Source of the DNA: Thermoanaerobaculales bacterium
GTDB lineage: Bacteria; Acidobacteriota; Thermoanaerobaculia; Thermoanaerobaculales; Sulfomarinibacteraceae
Direction of reading: 5' to 3'
DNA length: 64,000 nucleotides
Assembly: GCA_035358815.1 (NCBI GenBank)
Contig: DAOPQC010000002.1
Span: forward strand, 123,206-187,205
Of this stretch, positions 7,804 through 16,942 are shown in pieces (position 1 is the stretch's first letter; each line of letters begins with the position of its first letter). The translations under genes and the position numbers were made by a program. The notes beneath the pieces are model-generated. The model made no database searches, was not told where the DNA came from, and worked only from the letters and a program-made list of their open reading frames with translations.

Positions 7804-9279
7804 ATGGACGCCAACAGCGGCCACTGGGACGCGGAGCTCTTCCGGCGCGAGGGGCACCGGATGGTGGACTGGATCGCGGGCTACCTGGACGGGGGCAGCC
7901 GCAGCTACCCGGTGCTGGCCCGGGTCGCTCCCGGCGACGTCGCGGGGCGGCTGCCGAAGACGATGCCGGCGGCGGCCGAGGACCCAGCGGTTGTCTGGCA
8001 GGACTTCCTCGACGTCGTCCTGCCCGGCGTGACGCACTGGAACCACCCCGGGTTCATGGCCTACTTCGGCATCACCGGCTCGGGGCCGGGCATCCTCGGC
8101 GAGCTGCTCGCGGCCGCGCTCAACGTCAACGCCATGCTCTGGCGCACCTGCCCGTCCGCGACCGAGCTCGAGCTCGAGGTCCTGCAGTGGCTGCGCCGGG
8201 CGCTCGCGCTCCCGGACGAGTTCTTCGGCTTCCTCACCGACACCGCGTCGGTGTCCTCCATGCTCGGCCTGGCGGCGGCCCGCGAGGCCGCCGATCTCGA
8301 CATTCGCCAGCGCGGCATGAGCGGCCGCCCCGACCTGCCGGGGCTGCGCGTCTACGCCTCCGACCAGTCCCATTCCTCGATCGCCAAGGCCTGCGTCGCC
8401 CTCGGGCTGGGCCTCGACGGCTACCGCCCGATCCCCCACGACGCCGACTACCGGATGGACACCCGGGCCCTCGCCGCGGCGATCGCCGGCGACCGCCGGG
8501 CGGGCCTGCGGCCGGTCGCGGTGGTTGCCACCGTCGGCACGACCTCCACGACCTCGGTCGACCCGGTGCGGGAGATCGCGGCGATCTGCGCCGACCACGG
8601 CCTGTGGCTGCATTGCGACGCCGCCTACGCCGGCACCGCCGCGCTGGTCCCGGAGCTGCGGTGGGCGCTCGACGGCTGCGAGCACGCCGACAGCTTCGTC
8701 TTCAACCCCCACAAGTGGATGTTCACGCCGATCGACTGCTCGGCCCTCTACACCCGCCACCGCGAGCTGTTCCGGCGCGCCTTCTCGCTGGTCCCGGAGT
8801 ACCTGACGACCCCGCTCGGCGGCAGTGGGCACGCGGTCGACCTGATGGACTACGGCGTCCAGCTCGGGCGCCGGTTCCGCGCCCTGAAGCTGTGGTGGGT
8901 GCTGCGCTGCTTCGGCCTCGACGGCATCCGCGACCGGCTGCGCGAGCACATCCGGCTCGCCCAGGGGTTCGCCGCCTTCATCGACGCCGAGCCGGCCTTC
9001 GAGCGGATGGCGCCGGCGCCGTTCTCGGTGGTCTGCTTCCGCGCGCGGCCCAGAGGCCTCGAGGGCGCGGAGCTCGACCGCTTCAACCTCCACCTGCTCG
9101 AGCGCGTCAACGCGTCGGGAGAGGTCTTCCTCTCGCACACCCGTCTCGACGGCGGCATCGCGCTGCACCTCGCCATCGGCAACCTCGGCACCACCGGGAG
9201 GGACGTCGAGCGCTGCCAGGAGCTCTTGCTCGCGGGCTTCAGCGAGCTGGCGGAGCAGCGCATCACCGCCCGGGGCTGA
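7804..9279 (+). CDS. PLP-dependent aromatic-L-amino-acid decarboxylase family enzyme
   Basis: 491 residues, group II decarboxylase. The PLP lysine is Lys304 in FNPHKWMFT. The cofactor-contact Asp is in CDAAYAG and the conserved SHSSIAKA and HWNHPGFMAYFG segments are present. Length matches eukaryotic-type aromatic amino acid decarboxylases. The ATG at 7804 follows GGAGGAT. The substrate (Tyr, Trp, Phe or DOPA) cannot be read from the sequence. It follows the receiver gene by 108 bases with no clear terminator and converges with ctaA. Confidence 0.9.
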   Translation: MDANSGHWDAELFRREGHRMVDWIAGYLDGGSRSYPVLARVAPGDVAGRLPKTMPAAAEDPAVVWQDFLDVVLPGVTHWNHPGFMAYFGITGSGPGILGELLAAALNVNAMLWRTCPSATELELEVLQWLRRALALPDEFFGFLTDTASVSSMLGLAAAREAADLDIRQRGMSGRPDLPGLRVYASDQSHSSIAKACVALGLGLDGYRPIPHDADYRMDTRALAAAIAGDRRAGLRPVAVVATVGTTSTTSVDPVREIAAICADHGLWLHCDAAYAGTAALVPELRWALDGCEHADSFVFNPHKWMFTPIDCSALYTRHRELFRRAFSLVPEYLTTPLGGSGHAVDLMDYGVQLGRRFRALKLWWVLRCFGLDGIRDRLREHIRLAQGFAAFIDAEPAFERMAPAPFSVVCFRARPRGLEGAELDRFNLHLLERVNASGEVFLSHTRLDGGIALHLAIGNLGTTGRDVERCQELLLAGFSELAEQRITARG

Positions 9280-9318
9280 CCGCCGGCCGGCTGAAGCGCG
9301 AAACGGCGGGCCCCGCGC

Positions 9319-10614
9319 CTAGCCGTCGCGGTAGAGGCGTCGCGTCCAGGCGGCGAGCAGCACGGCGAACGACAGCAGGCCGGCGCCGGCCGCCTGGTGG
9401 GCGGTGGCGAGGGTGACCTCGAGGGTGGTGGGCTGGCCGACCACCGCACGGCCCTGGGTGACCGCCAGCGCGGCGATGCCGAGGGCGACCTGGACGGCGA
9501 CCAGGCTCATCAGCGCCTGGCCGAGCCGCTCGACCGGCCGGCTTCCCTGGTAGAGCCCCCACGCGCGGGCGCCGGCGGCGATCGCCACGATCGTCACGAT
9601 CGCGGCGAGGGTGATGTGGATGAGCAGCCCCTGCGCCAGGTGGCGCTGGATCGCACCGAGCACCAGCTGTACCAGCAGCGCGCCGATCAGCCCCGCCTGG
9701 AGGGCCCGGTCGCCCGCGGCTGACGGCCTCGGCTCGGGCGCAGGTGCGCTTCGCCAGCGGCGGCTGGTCACGGCGGCCAGCGCCACCATCAGCGCCAGGA
9801 AGACCTGGCCCAGGACCCCGTGCAGGACCGCGAGCCCGATGCTCGGCGCCATGTCCTCGGCGGCGGTCGACAGCGTGAGCCGCCCGGTGACCCGGAGCCC
9901 GCCGAGCAGCCCCTGGGCCGCGACCACCACCACCGCCAGCGCGCTCGCCACCCGCACCCACGACCGCGCATCCGTCCGCCACAGCCGGACCGCGACCGCC
10001 AGCGTTGCCAGGCCGACCAGCGTCCCGAACAGCCGGTGCGCGTGCTCGTAGAAGATGCCGCCGGTCATCCGCGAGAGCGGGTAGAGGAACATGTTCGAGC
10101 CGAAGGTGTTCGGCCAGTCGACCACGGCCAGGCCGGCCTCGTTGCTGGTCACCAGACCGCCGGCGACGACCAGCAGGAAGGACGCGGCGACAGCCACCTT
10201 GGTCAGCATCGCCGTCCAGTCGGTTTCGGCGGGGAGAGCCCCCGCCGCCGAGGCCAGCGCCGCGGACGCGCCCGCCAGCGCCGCCACCGCGGCCACCGAG
10301 GCCGGCACCCACCACAGCATCGCCCACCGGGGGCCGCCGTCCGGCCCGACGATCAGGCTGCCGAGGATCAGCAGGTTGACCAGGCCCGCGACCGCGCCGC
10401 CGGCCACCCCGGCGCCCCAGCGCGCGGTCCGGCGGCCGGCGAACCACCCCCACCCCACTACCGCCGCGAGCATCGCGAGCGCGATCACGGCGCTCGGCGC
10501 CATCACGGCCGGCAGCCGGCCGACATAGGCGATCGCCCACATGGTGACCGCCGTGGCGAGTCCGAGGGCCACTGCGGAGCCTCGATCGGTGCGCGGGTCG
10601 CGGGCAGCTGGCAT
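9319..10614 (-). CDS. ctaA: heme A synthase (CtaA/Cox15 family)
   Basis: 431 residues, about eight hydrophobic helices. Heme-ligand histidines are in FYEHAHRLFG, VLHGVLGQ, LIHITLA and TAHQAAGAG, and GGLVTSNEAGLAVVDWPNTF is the family's substrate-site loop. The N-terminal ~150 residues add extra helices and an Ala/Gly-rich linker before the canonical core. The enzyme oxidises heme O to heme A for cytochrome aa3-type oxidases. It is divergent from ctaB, sharing the 92-base region 10615-10706. Confidence 0.9.
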   Translation of the reverse strand: MPAARDPRTDRGSAVALGLATAVTMWAIAYVGRLPAVMAPSAVIALAMLAAVVGWGWFAGRRTARWGAGVAGGAVAGLVNLLILGSLIVGPDGGPRWAMLWWVPASVAAVAALAGASAALASAAGALPAETDWTAMLTKVAVAASFLLVVAGGLVTSNEAGLAVVDWPNTFGSNMFLYPLSRMTGGIFYEHAHRLFGTLVGLATLAVAVRLWRTDARSWVRVASALAVVVVAAQGLLGGLRVTGRLTLSTAAEDMAPSIGLAVLHGVLGQVFLALMVALAAVTSRRWRSAPAPEPRPSAAGDRALQAGLIGALLVQLVLGAIQRHLAQGLLIHITLAAIVTIVAIAAGARAWGLYQGSRPVERLGQALMSLVAVQVALGIAALAVTQGRAVVGQPTTLEVTLATAHQAAGAGLLSFAVLLAAWTRRLYRDG

Positions 10615-10652
10615 GGTCGCCTCCCGTGAAATGGGCGCGCCGGCGCCCAGGT

Positions 10653-10658
10653 TATACT
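10653..10658 (+). promoter_or_regulatory. -10 box for ctaB
   Basis: TATACT lies 48 bases upstream of the GTG at 10707. Transcription from here would start near 10665, which excludes the longer ORF start at 10626 and supports the GTG. No good -35 is visible. Confidence 0.4.
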
Positions 10659-10706
10659 TGCGGCGTCCGCGCCAATGATCGCAGACTCGGGCGCGATTTT
10701 GACACC

Positions 10707-11714
10707 GTGACCATCCCGACCTCGACTGCCGCCGGTGCTGCCGCCGGCGCGAGCGCGCGTCCCCGGCTCGCGCTGGTCTCGGCCTACCTCGAGCTGGCCA
10801 AGGCGCGGCTTGCCGCGCTCGTGGTGCTGACCGCCGTCGTCGGCTACCTGCTCGGGGCCGCCGGCTGGTCCGGCCCCGCCACCCTGCTGTGGACGGCGGT
10901 CGGCACGGCGCTGTCCGCCTTCGGGGCCAACATCTTCAACCAGCTCGCCGAGCACGACCGCGACCGCCGGATGCTGCGCACCCGTAGCCGGCCCCTGCCC
11001 TCGGGCCGGGTCGGCCGCGGCCAGGCGGCCGGCTGGGCGGCGGCGTCGTGCCTCGCGGGGCTGGCGATCCTCGCAGCCGGCGCCAACCTGCTGACGGCCG
11101 GCCTGTCGCTGCTCACGATCCTGCTCTACGTCGGGGTCTACACCCCGCTCAAGGCCCGCACCCCGCTCAACACCGTGGTCGGCGCGGTGGTCGGGGCGGT
11201 GCCGCCGATGATGGGCTGGGCCGCGGCCACCGGACGCCTGGGCCTCGGGGCGTGGATCCTGGGCGGCATCCTGTTCGTCTGGCAGATCCCGCACTTCCTG
11301 GCGCTGGCGTGGCTCCACCGGGACGACTACGCGCGGGGGGGATTCAGGATGCTCCCCGCGGTCGACCGGCCGGGCGACCTGACGGCACGGCTGGCCCTGC
11401 TCTACATCCTCTCGCTGCTCCCGGTGACCGCCGCGCTGGCGCTGGCCGGGGTCTCCGGCGGCGGCTTCCTGGTCGCGTCGCAGCTGCTCGGCCTCGGCTT
11501 CGCTGCCGTCGGCTGGCGGTTCCTGAGGCTGCGCTCCGAGCCGGCGGCCCGCCGGCTGTTCCTGGCCAGCATCCTCTACCTGCCGCTGCTGATGGCCGCG
11601 ATGGTGGCCGACATGGGCGACGGGCGCTCGCCGCTGGACCGCCCGGCCTCACCGATCACGGTCGCGCTGACGGTCGCCGCGGACGGCCCGCCGGGCGGCG
11701 GCATCGGCCGCTGA
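10707..11714 (+). CDS. ctaB: protoheme IX farnesyltransferase (heme O synthase)
   Basis: 335 residues, UbiA superfamily with about nine membrane helices. The first prenyl-diphosphate/Mg site is in NIFNQLAEHDRDRRMLRTRS and the YTPLKARTPLNTVVGAVVGA segment is diagnostic for CtaB. The WQIPHFLALAW motif follows. I chose GTG at 10707 because the -10 box at 10653 lies downstream of the alternative GTG at 10626. The product, heme O, is the substrate of the divergently encoded CtaA. Confidence 0.9.
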   Translation: MTIPTSTAAGAAAGASARPRLALVSAYLELAKARLAALVVLTAVVGYLLGAAGWSGPATLLWTAVGTALSAFGANIFNQLAEHDRDRRMLRTRSRPLPSGRVGRGQAAGWAAASCLAGLAILAAGANLLTAGLSLLTILLYVGVYTPLKARTPLNTVVGAVVGAVPPMMGWAAATGRLGLGAWILGGILFVWQIPHFLALAWLHRDDYARGGFRMLPAVDRPGDLTARLALLYILSLLPVTAALALAGVSGGGFLVASQLLGLGFAAVGWRFLRLRSEPAARRLFLASILYLPLLMAAMVADMGDGRSPLDRPASPITVALTVAADGPPGGGIGR

Positions 11715-11721
11715 GGCCGCC

Positions 11722-12792
11722 GTGGCCCGCCTGACCTCGCTCGTGCGCAGCGGCTGGTGGGTCGCGGTGGCCGGGGGCGCCGTCGTCGCCGCGCTGCTGG
11801 CGCTCGCACTGCGGGCGCCGGGGCCGGCGCGCGCGCGCGTCCTCGGCGACGGCCGGACCGTCGCCTCTTACGGCTTCGACCTGACGTCCGCGCTCGTGCC
11901 GCGCGACCGGATCGTCGCCGCCGGCATGCCTCGGGACGGCCTGCTCTCCCTCGACGAGCCGGCAACGCTGACGGTGGCCGAGGTCGAGGTCAGGAACCAC
12001 GAGGGGCGCGGCAAGTTTCTGCTGCCGCACGACCGGGTGCTCGGCGTCGAGATCGCCGGCGAGGCGCGCGCCTACCCGCTGCGCCTGCTGCGCTGGCACG
12101 AGGTGGTGAACGACATCGTCGGTGGGCGCGAGGTGCTGGTCAGCTACAACCCGCTCTCGGACTCGGCCGTGGTGAGCGACCGCTCGCTGGGTGGCGAGGC
12201 GCTCGCCTTCGGTGTCTCGGGCCTGGCGTTCAACTCCAACATGCTGCTGTATGACCGCCGGCCGAGCCCGGAGCGCTGCAGCCTGTGGTCGCAGCTCGAG
12301 GCAAGGGCAATCGCCGGCCCGGCGGCCGCGGACGCGGCCCGGCTCGAGCTGCTGCCGGCCGCGATCGCGACCTGGGAGCAGTGGCTCGAGCGCCACCCCG
12401 GCACCCGGGTGCTGGCGCCGGCCGACCGCATGCGCACCCTCTACAAGCGCGATCCCTACCACTCCTACTTCGGCTCCGACGTGCTCCACTTCCCGGTCGA
12501 TCCGCTGCCGCCGGCAGGCGATCTCGCGCTCAAGGACCGCGTGCTGATCGTCAGCGCGCGCGGCACCGAGACGGCCTTCGCGCTGCGCCGGATCGCGGCC
12601 GCCGCCGGCGCCAGCAGCGGCGCCTGGGAGACCACGGCGGCCGGCGTCCCGCTGCGCGTCCACTTCGATCTCGACGCGGGCGCCGCCCTGGTCGAGCCGC
12701 TGGCCGACCCCGGCCCGGGCTACGCGACCCGCCAGTGCTTCTGGTTCGCGTGGTATGCCTGGCATCCGGAGGGCCCCCCACCCGGGATATAG
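11722..12792 (+). CDS. DUF3179 domain-containing exported protein
   Basis: 356 residues starting with GTG, seven bases after the ctaB stop, so probably co-transcribed. A signal/anchor helix spans about 12-30. The middle contains the DUF3179 signature (RAYPLRLLRWHEVVND, VSYNPLSDSAVV, GVSGLAFNSNMLLYDR and CSLWSQL). The family has no proven function. The last codons and the TAG stop lie in the start of the 3'-end repeat, so the C-terminus PPPGI may be repeat-derived. Confidence 0.8.
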   Translation: MARLTSLVRSGWWVAVAGGAVVAALLALALRAPGPARARVLGDGRTVASYGFDLTSALVPRDRIVAAGMPRDGLLSLDEPATLTVAEVEVRNHEGRGKFLLPHDRVLGVEIAGEARAYPLRLLRWHEVVNDIVGGREVLVSYNPLSDSAVVSDRSLGGEALAFGVSGLAFNSNMLLYDRRPSPERCSLWSQLEARAIAGPAAADAARLELLPAAIATWEQWLERHPGTRVLAPADRMRTLYKRDPYHSYFGSDVLHFPVDPLPPAGDLALKDRVLIVSARGTETAFALRRIAAAAGASSGAWETTAAGVPLRVHFDLDAGAALVEPLADPGPGYATRQCFWFAWYAWHPEGPPPGI

Positions 12793-12950
12793 GATCTGGG
12801 GGCTAGGGTCTGGCCGCCCCCTCGCGCCCGCTCCCGGCATGGCAAGGCAGGAAGCGCAGCCCGAGCCGTGCCTATGCCCATGCGCGTTCCCGTGCACGGC
12901 CCGGGGGCTGGGGTCCAGATCCTATCCCCCAGATCCTAGATCCTCGTCAC
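12785..12950. repeat. inverted pair of 3'-end repeats between convergent genes
   Basis: One copy (ATAGGATCTGGGGGCTAGGG, from 12787) overlaps the DUF3179 stop. A second copy in opposite orientation (TCCAGATCCTATCCCCCAG, from 12914) runs into the stop codon of the M14 gene. Each copy reads in sense direction downstream of its own gene. The pair could fold as a long hairpin. The bases between hold no gene. Confidence 0.7.
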
Positions 12951-15900
12951 GGGACGGTCACGCTCCACGCGCCCGTATCGCCGGACTCGAAGCCGTCGGC
13001 GAACGGCAGCAGGCCCTCGGTCGTGAACGTGAACACGGCCGAGGCCACGCCGGTGCCGCACAGGTTCTCCGACCGCACCCGCCAGTGGTAGGTGGTCCCT
13101 TCCTCGAGCGCGCTCACCGGGGTGAAGGTGGTCCCCACGATCCCGGTCTCGGCGATCGCCGGGCTGGCGAACGCCGGGTCGTCGTCGACCTCGAGCGAGT
13201 AGCTGTCGGCGCCCGACGCCGCGCTCCAGACGAAGACCGGCTGCAGGGGCTGATTCACCGCACCGTTGGCCGGCGCGGTCAGGGCCGGCGGCGGCGCCGC
13301 CACTGCCACCTCGAGCGTGACGTGGGTGGTCTGATCCGCGCTGCCGGCGGCGCTGCCGTCGATGGTGATGACGTAGCTGCCGGCCGCCGCCCCGCCGGTG
13401 CTGCCGATGGTCAGCAGGCTGGAGCCGGGCGGGGTCACCGGGTTCGTCGAGAAGCCAGCGGTCGCGCCGGCCGGCTGACCGGTCGCCGCCAGGGTGACCG
13501 GGCTCGAGAAGCCGCTGATCGCGCCGACCGCGACGGTGTAGTCGGCGTCGTCCCCGGCGCAGATCTGCTCCGCGCCCGGGGTCGCGTCGAGGGTGAAGCC
13601 GGCAACCGCCGGCTCGTAGGCGCGGACGACGATGTCGTCAACGTGCCAGCCATCAGCGACGGTGTTGCTGTCGGAGGTGATCCTGAAACGGACCCGCGCT
13701 GCCGCCGCGCCGTCGAACTGGGGGAGCTCGATCGTCACCGTCTGCCAACTTCCGATCTGGGTGCCCGTGTAGCCGGCGACCTCCTGCCAGCTTCCACCGC
13801 CGTTGGCCGACACCTCGACGTGGCCGAAGTCCCAGCCGCTCTCCAGAGCGTAGATGTGCGCGAACTCGAGCACGGTGCCGACCATCCCGGTGAGGTCGAG
13901 CGACGGCGAAGTCAGCGACAGGTTGAGGGAGTTGCCGTAGTTGACGCCGGGGCTGTCGGTCCACGAGTGGGTCGGGCTCGACGATGCCTCGGTCGTGATC
14001 GCCCACGGCGGCTGGGCGGTCCAGCCGATGTTGCCGCCCTCGACGTCGTCGGACAGCACCTCCTGGTACGGGTAGAGCAGGAAGTCGAGCGGGGTGGTGG
14101 CGCCGGTGACGGCCGGGATGCCGGTCGCCGTGAAGGGCGCGAACCCGTCAGCGGTCGCCGTCACGTCGTAGGTCCCCTCGGCCAGCATCAGCTCGTAGCT
14201 GCCGTCGAGCGGATCGGTCGCGGTGGAGAACGGCCCCGCGGCGACCGTCGCCGCCAGCGGGTCGCCGGTGGCGGCGGAGCGGACCTCGCCGGCCAGTCGC
14301 GGCGCGGTGGCCGGGTCGAGCACCCAGACGAACGCCGCGCTCACCACCCCCCAGTTGCCGGCGCTGTCCGCGGCCTGCAGGAAAAGCGTGTGGCGGCCGT
14401 TGCCGAGCGCGGTGGTGTCGACCGTCGCGCGGATCTGCTCCACGGTGGTGTTGAAGTTCCCGTCGACCGCCACCATCGCGACCGGCGTCGCGCCGGGCGC
14501 CCACGGCGGCAGGTCGACGTACAGCTCGGCGGACGCGATCGCCTGGGTCGGCTCGCCGGAGCCCGGCTCGTAGCGGGTGTCGTTGGCGGTGGCCGTGACC
14601 GTGACCGGGTCACCGGGCGCCACGACGCTCGGCACCGGCGCCGGCGCCACCACCTCCGGCCCGGCCGGCAGCCGCCACGGGCCGCGGGCCGCCTTGGCGG
14701 CGTAGATCAGCATGTCGAGGTTGTCCGGGTAGATCGTCGACTCGTAGGGGGCGCACTCCTCGAAGAAGTCGGTGCCCATCTCGACCGTGAACGCCGCCAC
14801 GCCCAGCCGGCCGTAAGCCCAGTCCTTGGTCGTGCCGTCGACCGCGTAGAGGCTGCCGATCTGCGCGTGGTAGCCGTTGTAGAAGGCGAGCTTGCGACCG
14901 ATGGTCAGGTACTGGGTGCCGTTGGGAGCAGACGGCGGGTCGAGGAACCCGAACGCGGTCAGCACGTCGCCGCCGTAGCTGTGAAGGTCGACGAACACAC
15001 CGGTGGTCTCGGGCGGCGCCGGCGTGATCAGGTCGTCGGGCCGGAAGTCGGGGAAGTTGGCCGCGACGTAGGCCTGGACCGCCTGGACCTCCGGCTCGGA
15101 GGCCGCGCTCGAGCCGCGGAAGGTCTCGTCGCAGGGGTCGCCGCTCGAGCCGCCGCAGCAGCCCCAGTAGAAGTCGAAGTTGCGGTTGAGGTCGGCGCCG
15201 CGGTACGGGGAGCTGGCGCCGCAGTAGGTGCCGTTGGTGTTCTTGCGCCACTGCTGGCCGGCCTCGGCGAGCTTGCGGCCGTCGGGGTTGGTCTGGAGCA
15301 GGATGTGGGTCTCGTGGTGGTCGAGCAGCCAGGTGATGTCGGGGTCGACGCCGTAGCTCGAGAGCAGGTGCTCGGCGAAGCGGATCGCGGTCTCGGCGGT
15401 GGTCAGCTCCCGGGCGTGGATCGCCCCTTCCACCCAGAGGTCCGGCTTGTCGCCTGCGACCACCTCGTTGGTCAGCCGCAGCACCATCATGTCGTAGCCC
15501 GGCAGGCCGCCGGCCGCCGTCTTCTCCCACGAGTCGCCGATGTCGATCCACTCCGCGAGCGTGGGGTTCGCCGCCGCCAGCGCCTGCCCGGCGGCCAGCG
15601 TCTCCTCCACCGTGCGATAGCAGGGATAGCCGGGGATGCCCTCGCTCTGGTCGGGCAGCGCCTTCAGCACCCGGTTGTACTTCTCGGTTCGCTTCGCGTC
15701 GAGCGACACCGCGAGGCCGAGGTCGAGCAGCCGCTGGTAGCCGAGGACGTCGACGTCGACGATCAGGAAGCCGGCGTCGAGGTCGACCTCCCACGGCTCG
15801 ACCCAGCTTGCGATCGCCTCGACCTGGGCTCGATCGGCGACCGCGACCCGCACCACCAGCCGCTCGAGGCCCATGGCAAGCGCCTCGTCGACCGTCGCCG

Positions 15901-16003
15901 GCAACGAGGGCGTTCCGGCAGCCACGGGCCCGGCGGGGCCCCCCGCCACCAGTACCAGGGCGATCACCCACGCAACCGCTGTCAGCTGGACGGCTCGCAC
16001 CAT
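12947..16003 (-). CDS. secreted M14 zinc carboxypeptidase, multidomain, with GFESGD tail
   Basis: 1018 residues with a signal peptide (about 1-29). The M14 domain (about 130-450) has the zinc motif HARE (His196, Glu199), a third His in FVDLHSYGGD, substrate Arg/Asn in LNRNFDFYWG and the catalytic Glu in AFTVEMGTDFF. After it come a carboxypeptidase-regulatory-like Ig domain, a jelly-roll region about 690-800 (SGWDFGHVEVSANGG) and an FN3-like repeat near 900-990. The protein ends in FADGFESGDTGAWSVTVP. ATG at 16003 follows GGAGGGG. It probably acts outside the cell on peptides. Confidence 0.88.
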   Translation of the reverse strand: MVRAVQLTAVAWVIALVLVAGGPAGPVAAGTPSLPATVDEALAMGLERLVVRVAVADRAQVEAIASWVEPWEVDLDAGFLIVDVDVLGYQRLLDLGLAVSLDAKRTEKYNRVLKALPDQSEGIPGYPCYRTVEETLAAGQALAAANPTLAEWIDIGDSWEKTAAGGLPGYDMMVLRLTNEVVAGDKPDLWVEGAIHARELTTAETAIRFAEHLLSSYGVDPDITWLLDHHETHILLQTNPDGRKLAEAGQQWRKNTNGTYCGASSPYRGADLNRNFDFYWGCCGGSSGDPCDETFRGSSAASEPEVQAVQAYVAANFPDFRPDDLITPAPPETTGVFVDLHSYGGDVLTAFGFLDPPSAPNGTQYLTIGRKLAFYNGYHAQIGSLYAVDGTTKDWAYGRLGVAAFTVEMGTDFFEECAPYESTIYPDNLDMLIYAAKAARGPWRLPAGPEVVAPAPVPSVVAPGDPVTVTATANDTRYEPGSGEPTQAIASAELYVDLPPWAPGATPVAMVAVDGNFNTTVEQIRATVDTTALGNGRHTLFLQAADSAGNWGVVSAAFVWVLDPATAPRLAGEVRSAATGDPLAATVAAGPFSTATDPLDGSYELMLAEGTYDVTATADGFAPFTATGIPAVTGATTPLDFLLYPYQEVLSDDVEGGNIGWTAQPPWAITTEASSSPTHSWTDSPGVNYGNSLNLSLTSPSLDLTGMVGTVLEFAHIYALESGWDFGHVEVSANGGGSWQEVAGYTGTQIGSWQTVTIELPQFDGAAAARVRFRITSDSNTVADGWHVDDIVVRAYEPAVAGFTLDATPGAEQICAGDDADYTVAVGAISGFSSPVTLAATGQPAGATAGFSTNPVTPPGSSLLTIGSTGGAAAGSYVITIDGSAAGSADQTTHVTLEVAVAAPPPALTAPANGAVNQPLQPVFVWSAASGADSYSLEVDDDPAFASPAIAETGIVGTTFTPVSALEEGTTYHWRVRSENLCGTGVASAVFTFTTEGLLPFADGFESGDTGAWSVTVP

Positions 16004-16228
16004 CTCACCCCTCCGCGACGGCTTCGGCCGCTCATGGTACCGCACGCCGGCCTCGCGTTGACGCGGCGGACAGTCCCGCCCTACCATCCAGAGGCGCCAC
16101 GCCGCGGCTCGCGACGCGGCGTCCCCGGAGAGAGCTGCTCGCGGCCGAGCGCTTCAGCCGCGACGAGACATTCGTGCGCAGGTCAACGCCGGCGACCGCA
16201 CGGTCGCAGGCTGCGGAGGGCCCCGCCG

Positions 16229-16897
16229 ATGAGCGACTCCACGCCCCACCCGGACTCCGACCACTCTCGCCGCGGCCACTCTCCCGGCCACTCCCGCGAC
16301 GGCGTTCGGGGCCACGACAACCCGGCGCCCCGGTGGTGGGTCGTGCCGCTCGCGGCGGCCATCGCCGCCGCGGCGCTCTGCGTCCTCTACCTCCACCTCG
16401 GCCCGGGTCGGCGGGGCGCCGATCGCGACGAGGCGGACAGAGAGGAGCTTGCGGAGCAGCGGATCGCCGACCCGCTCGCTCCCGGCGACGTCACGGAGTC
16501 GCTCCTGGCCTGGGCCATGGCCGACGAGACCGTGATGGCCAGCGGCGAGCGGATCTTCCGGTCGAAGTGCTCGCCCTGCCACGGCAGGCTCGCCGAGGGC
16601 GCCGTCGGGCCCAACCTCACCGACGAGCACTGGATCCACGGGCCGCAGCTGATCGACGTCCACCGCATCGTCCGCGACGGCGTCATCGAGAAGGGGATGC
16701 TGGCGTGGGAGCGCCAGCTGCGGCCGTCCGAGCTGATCGCGGTGTCCTCGTACGTCGGCGGGCTGCTCGGCAGCAGCCCGCCAAACCCCAAGCCGCCGCA
16801 AGGCAAGCCCGCCGAGCGCCAGCCCCCGGATGGCGCGGCGGCCGGCGCGGACCCGGCCGGGGCGCTCGCCAGCGCCGCTGCTGCCGCCACCTCCTGA
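16229..16897 (+). CDS. membrane-anchored monoheme cytochrome c with CcoP-like N-terminus
   Basis: 222 residues. The N-terminal segment HDNPAPRWWVVPL followed by one membrane helix (about 33-53) resembles the N-terminal anchor of the cbb3 oxidase subunit CcoP. A single CSPCH heme site (Cys114, Cys117, His118) follows, with a likely Met ligand in EKGMLAWERQL. Classical CcoP has two heme c domains; only one is present here. The C-terminus is Pro/Ala-rich. GGAGGG precedes the ATG at 16229. No other oxidase genes are adjacent. Confidence 0.82.
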   Translation: MSDSTPHPDSDHSRRGHSPGHSRDGVRGHDNPAPRWWVVPLAAAIAAAALCVLYLHLGPGRRGADRDEADREELAEQRIADPLAPGDVTESLLAWAMADETVMASGERIFRSKCSPCHGRLAEGAVGPNLTDEHWIHGPQLIDVHRIVRDGVIEKGMLAWERQLRPSELIAVSSYVGGLLGSSPPNPKPPQGKPAERQPPDGAAAGADPAGALASAAAAATS

Positions 16898-16942
16898 CGA
16901 GGCCGCGGCGGGCGGCGCCGCAGTCGGGCGTCGAGGCCCGCC

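Noticed and set aside
10699..10704. TTGACA just upstream of ctaB
   Set aside because: It lies three bases before the start codon with no -10 box 16-18 bases further on, so it cannot serve ctaB; the TATACT at 10653 is better.
12947..13010. GFESGD tail as an LPXTG, PEP-CTERM or GlyGly-CTERM signal
   Set aside because: Those need a membrane helix and basic residues after the motif; here the protein ends directly after WS.VVP.
12755..16228. A long plus-strand open frame over the M14 peptidase gene
   Set aside because: It is the antisense of a clear M14 gene. Only its last 222 codons, from 16229, encode the cytochrome.
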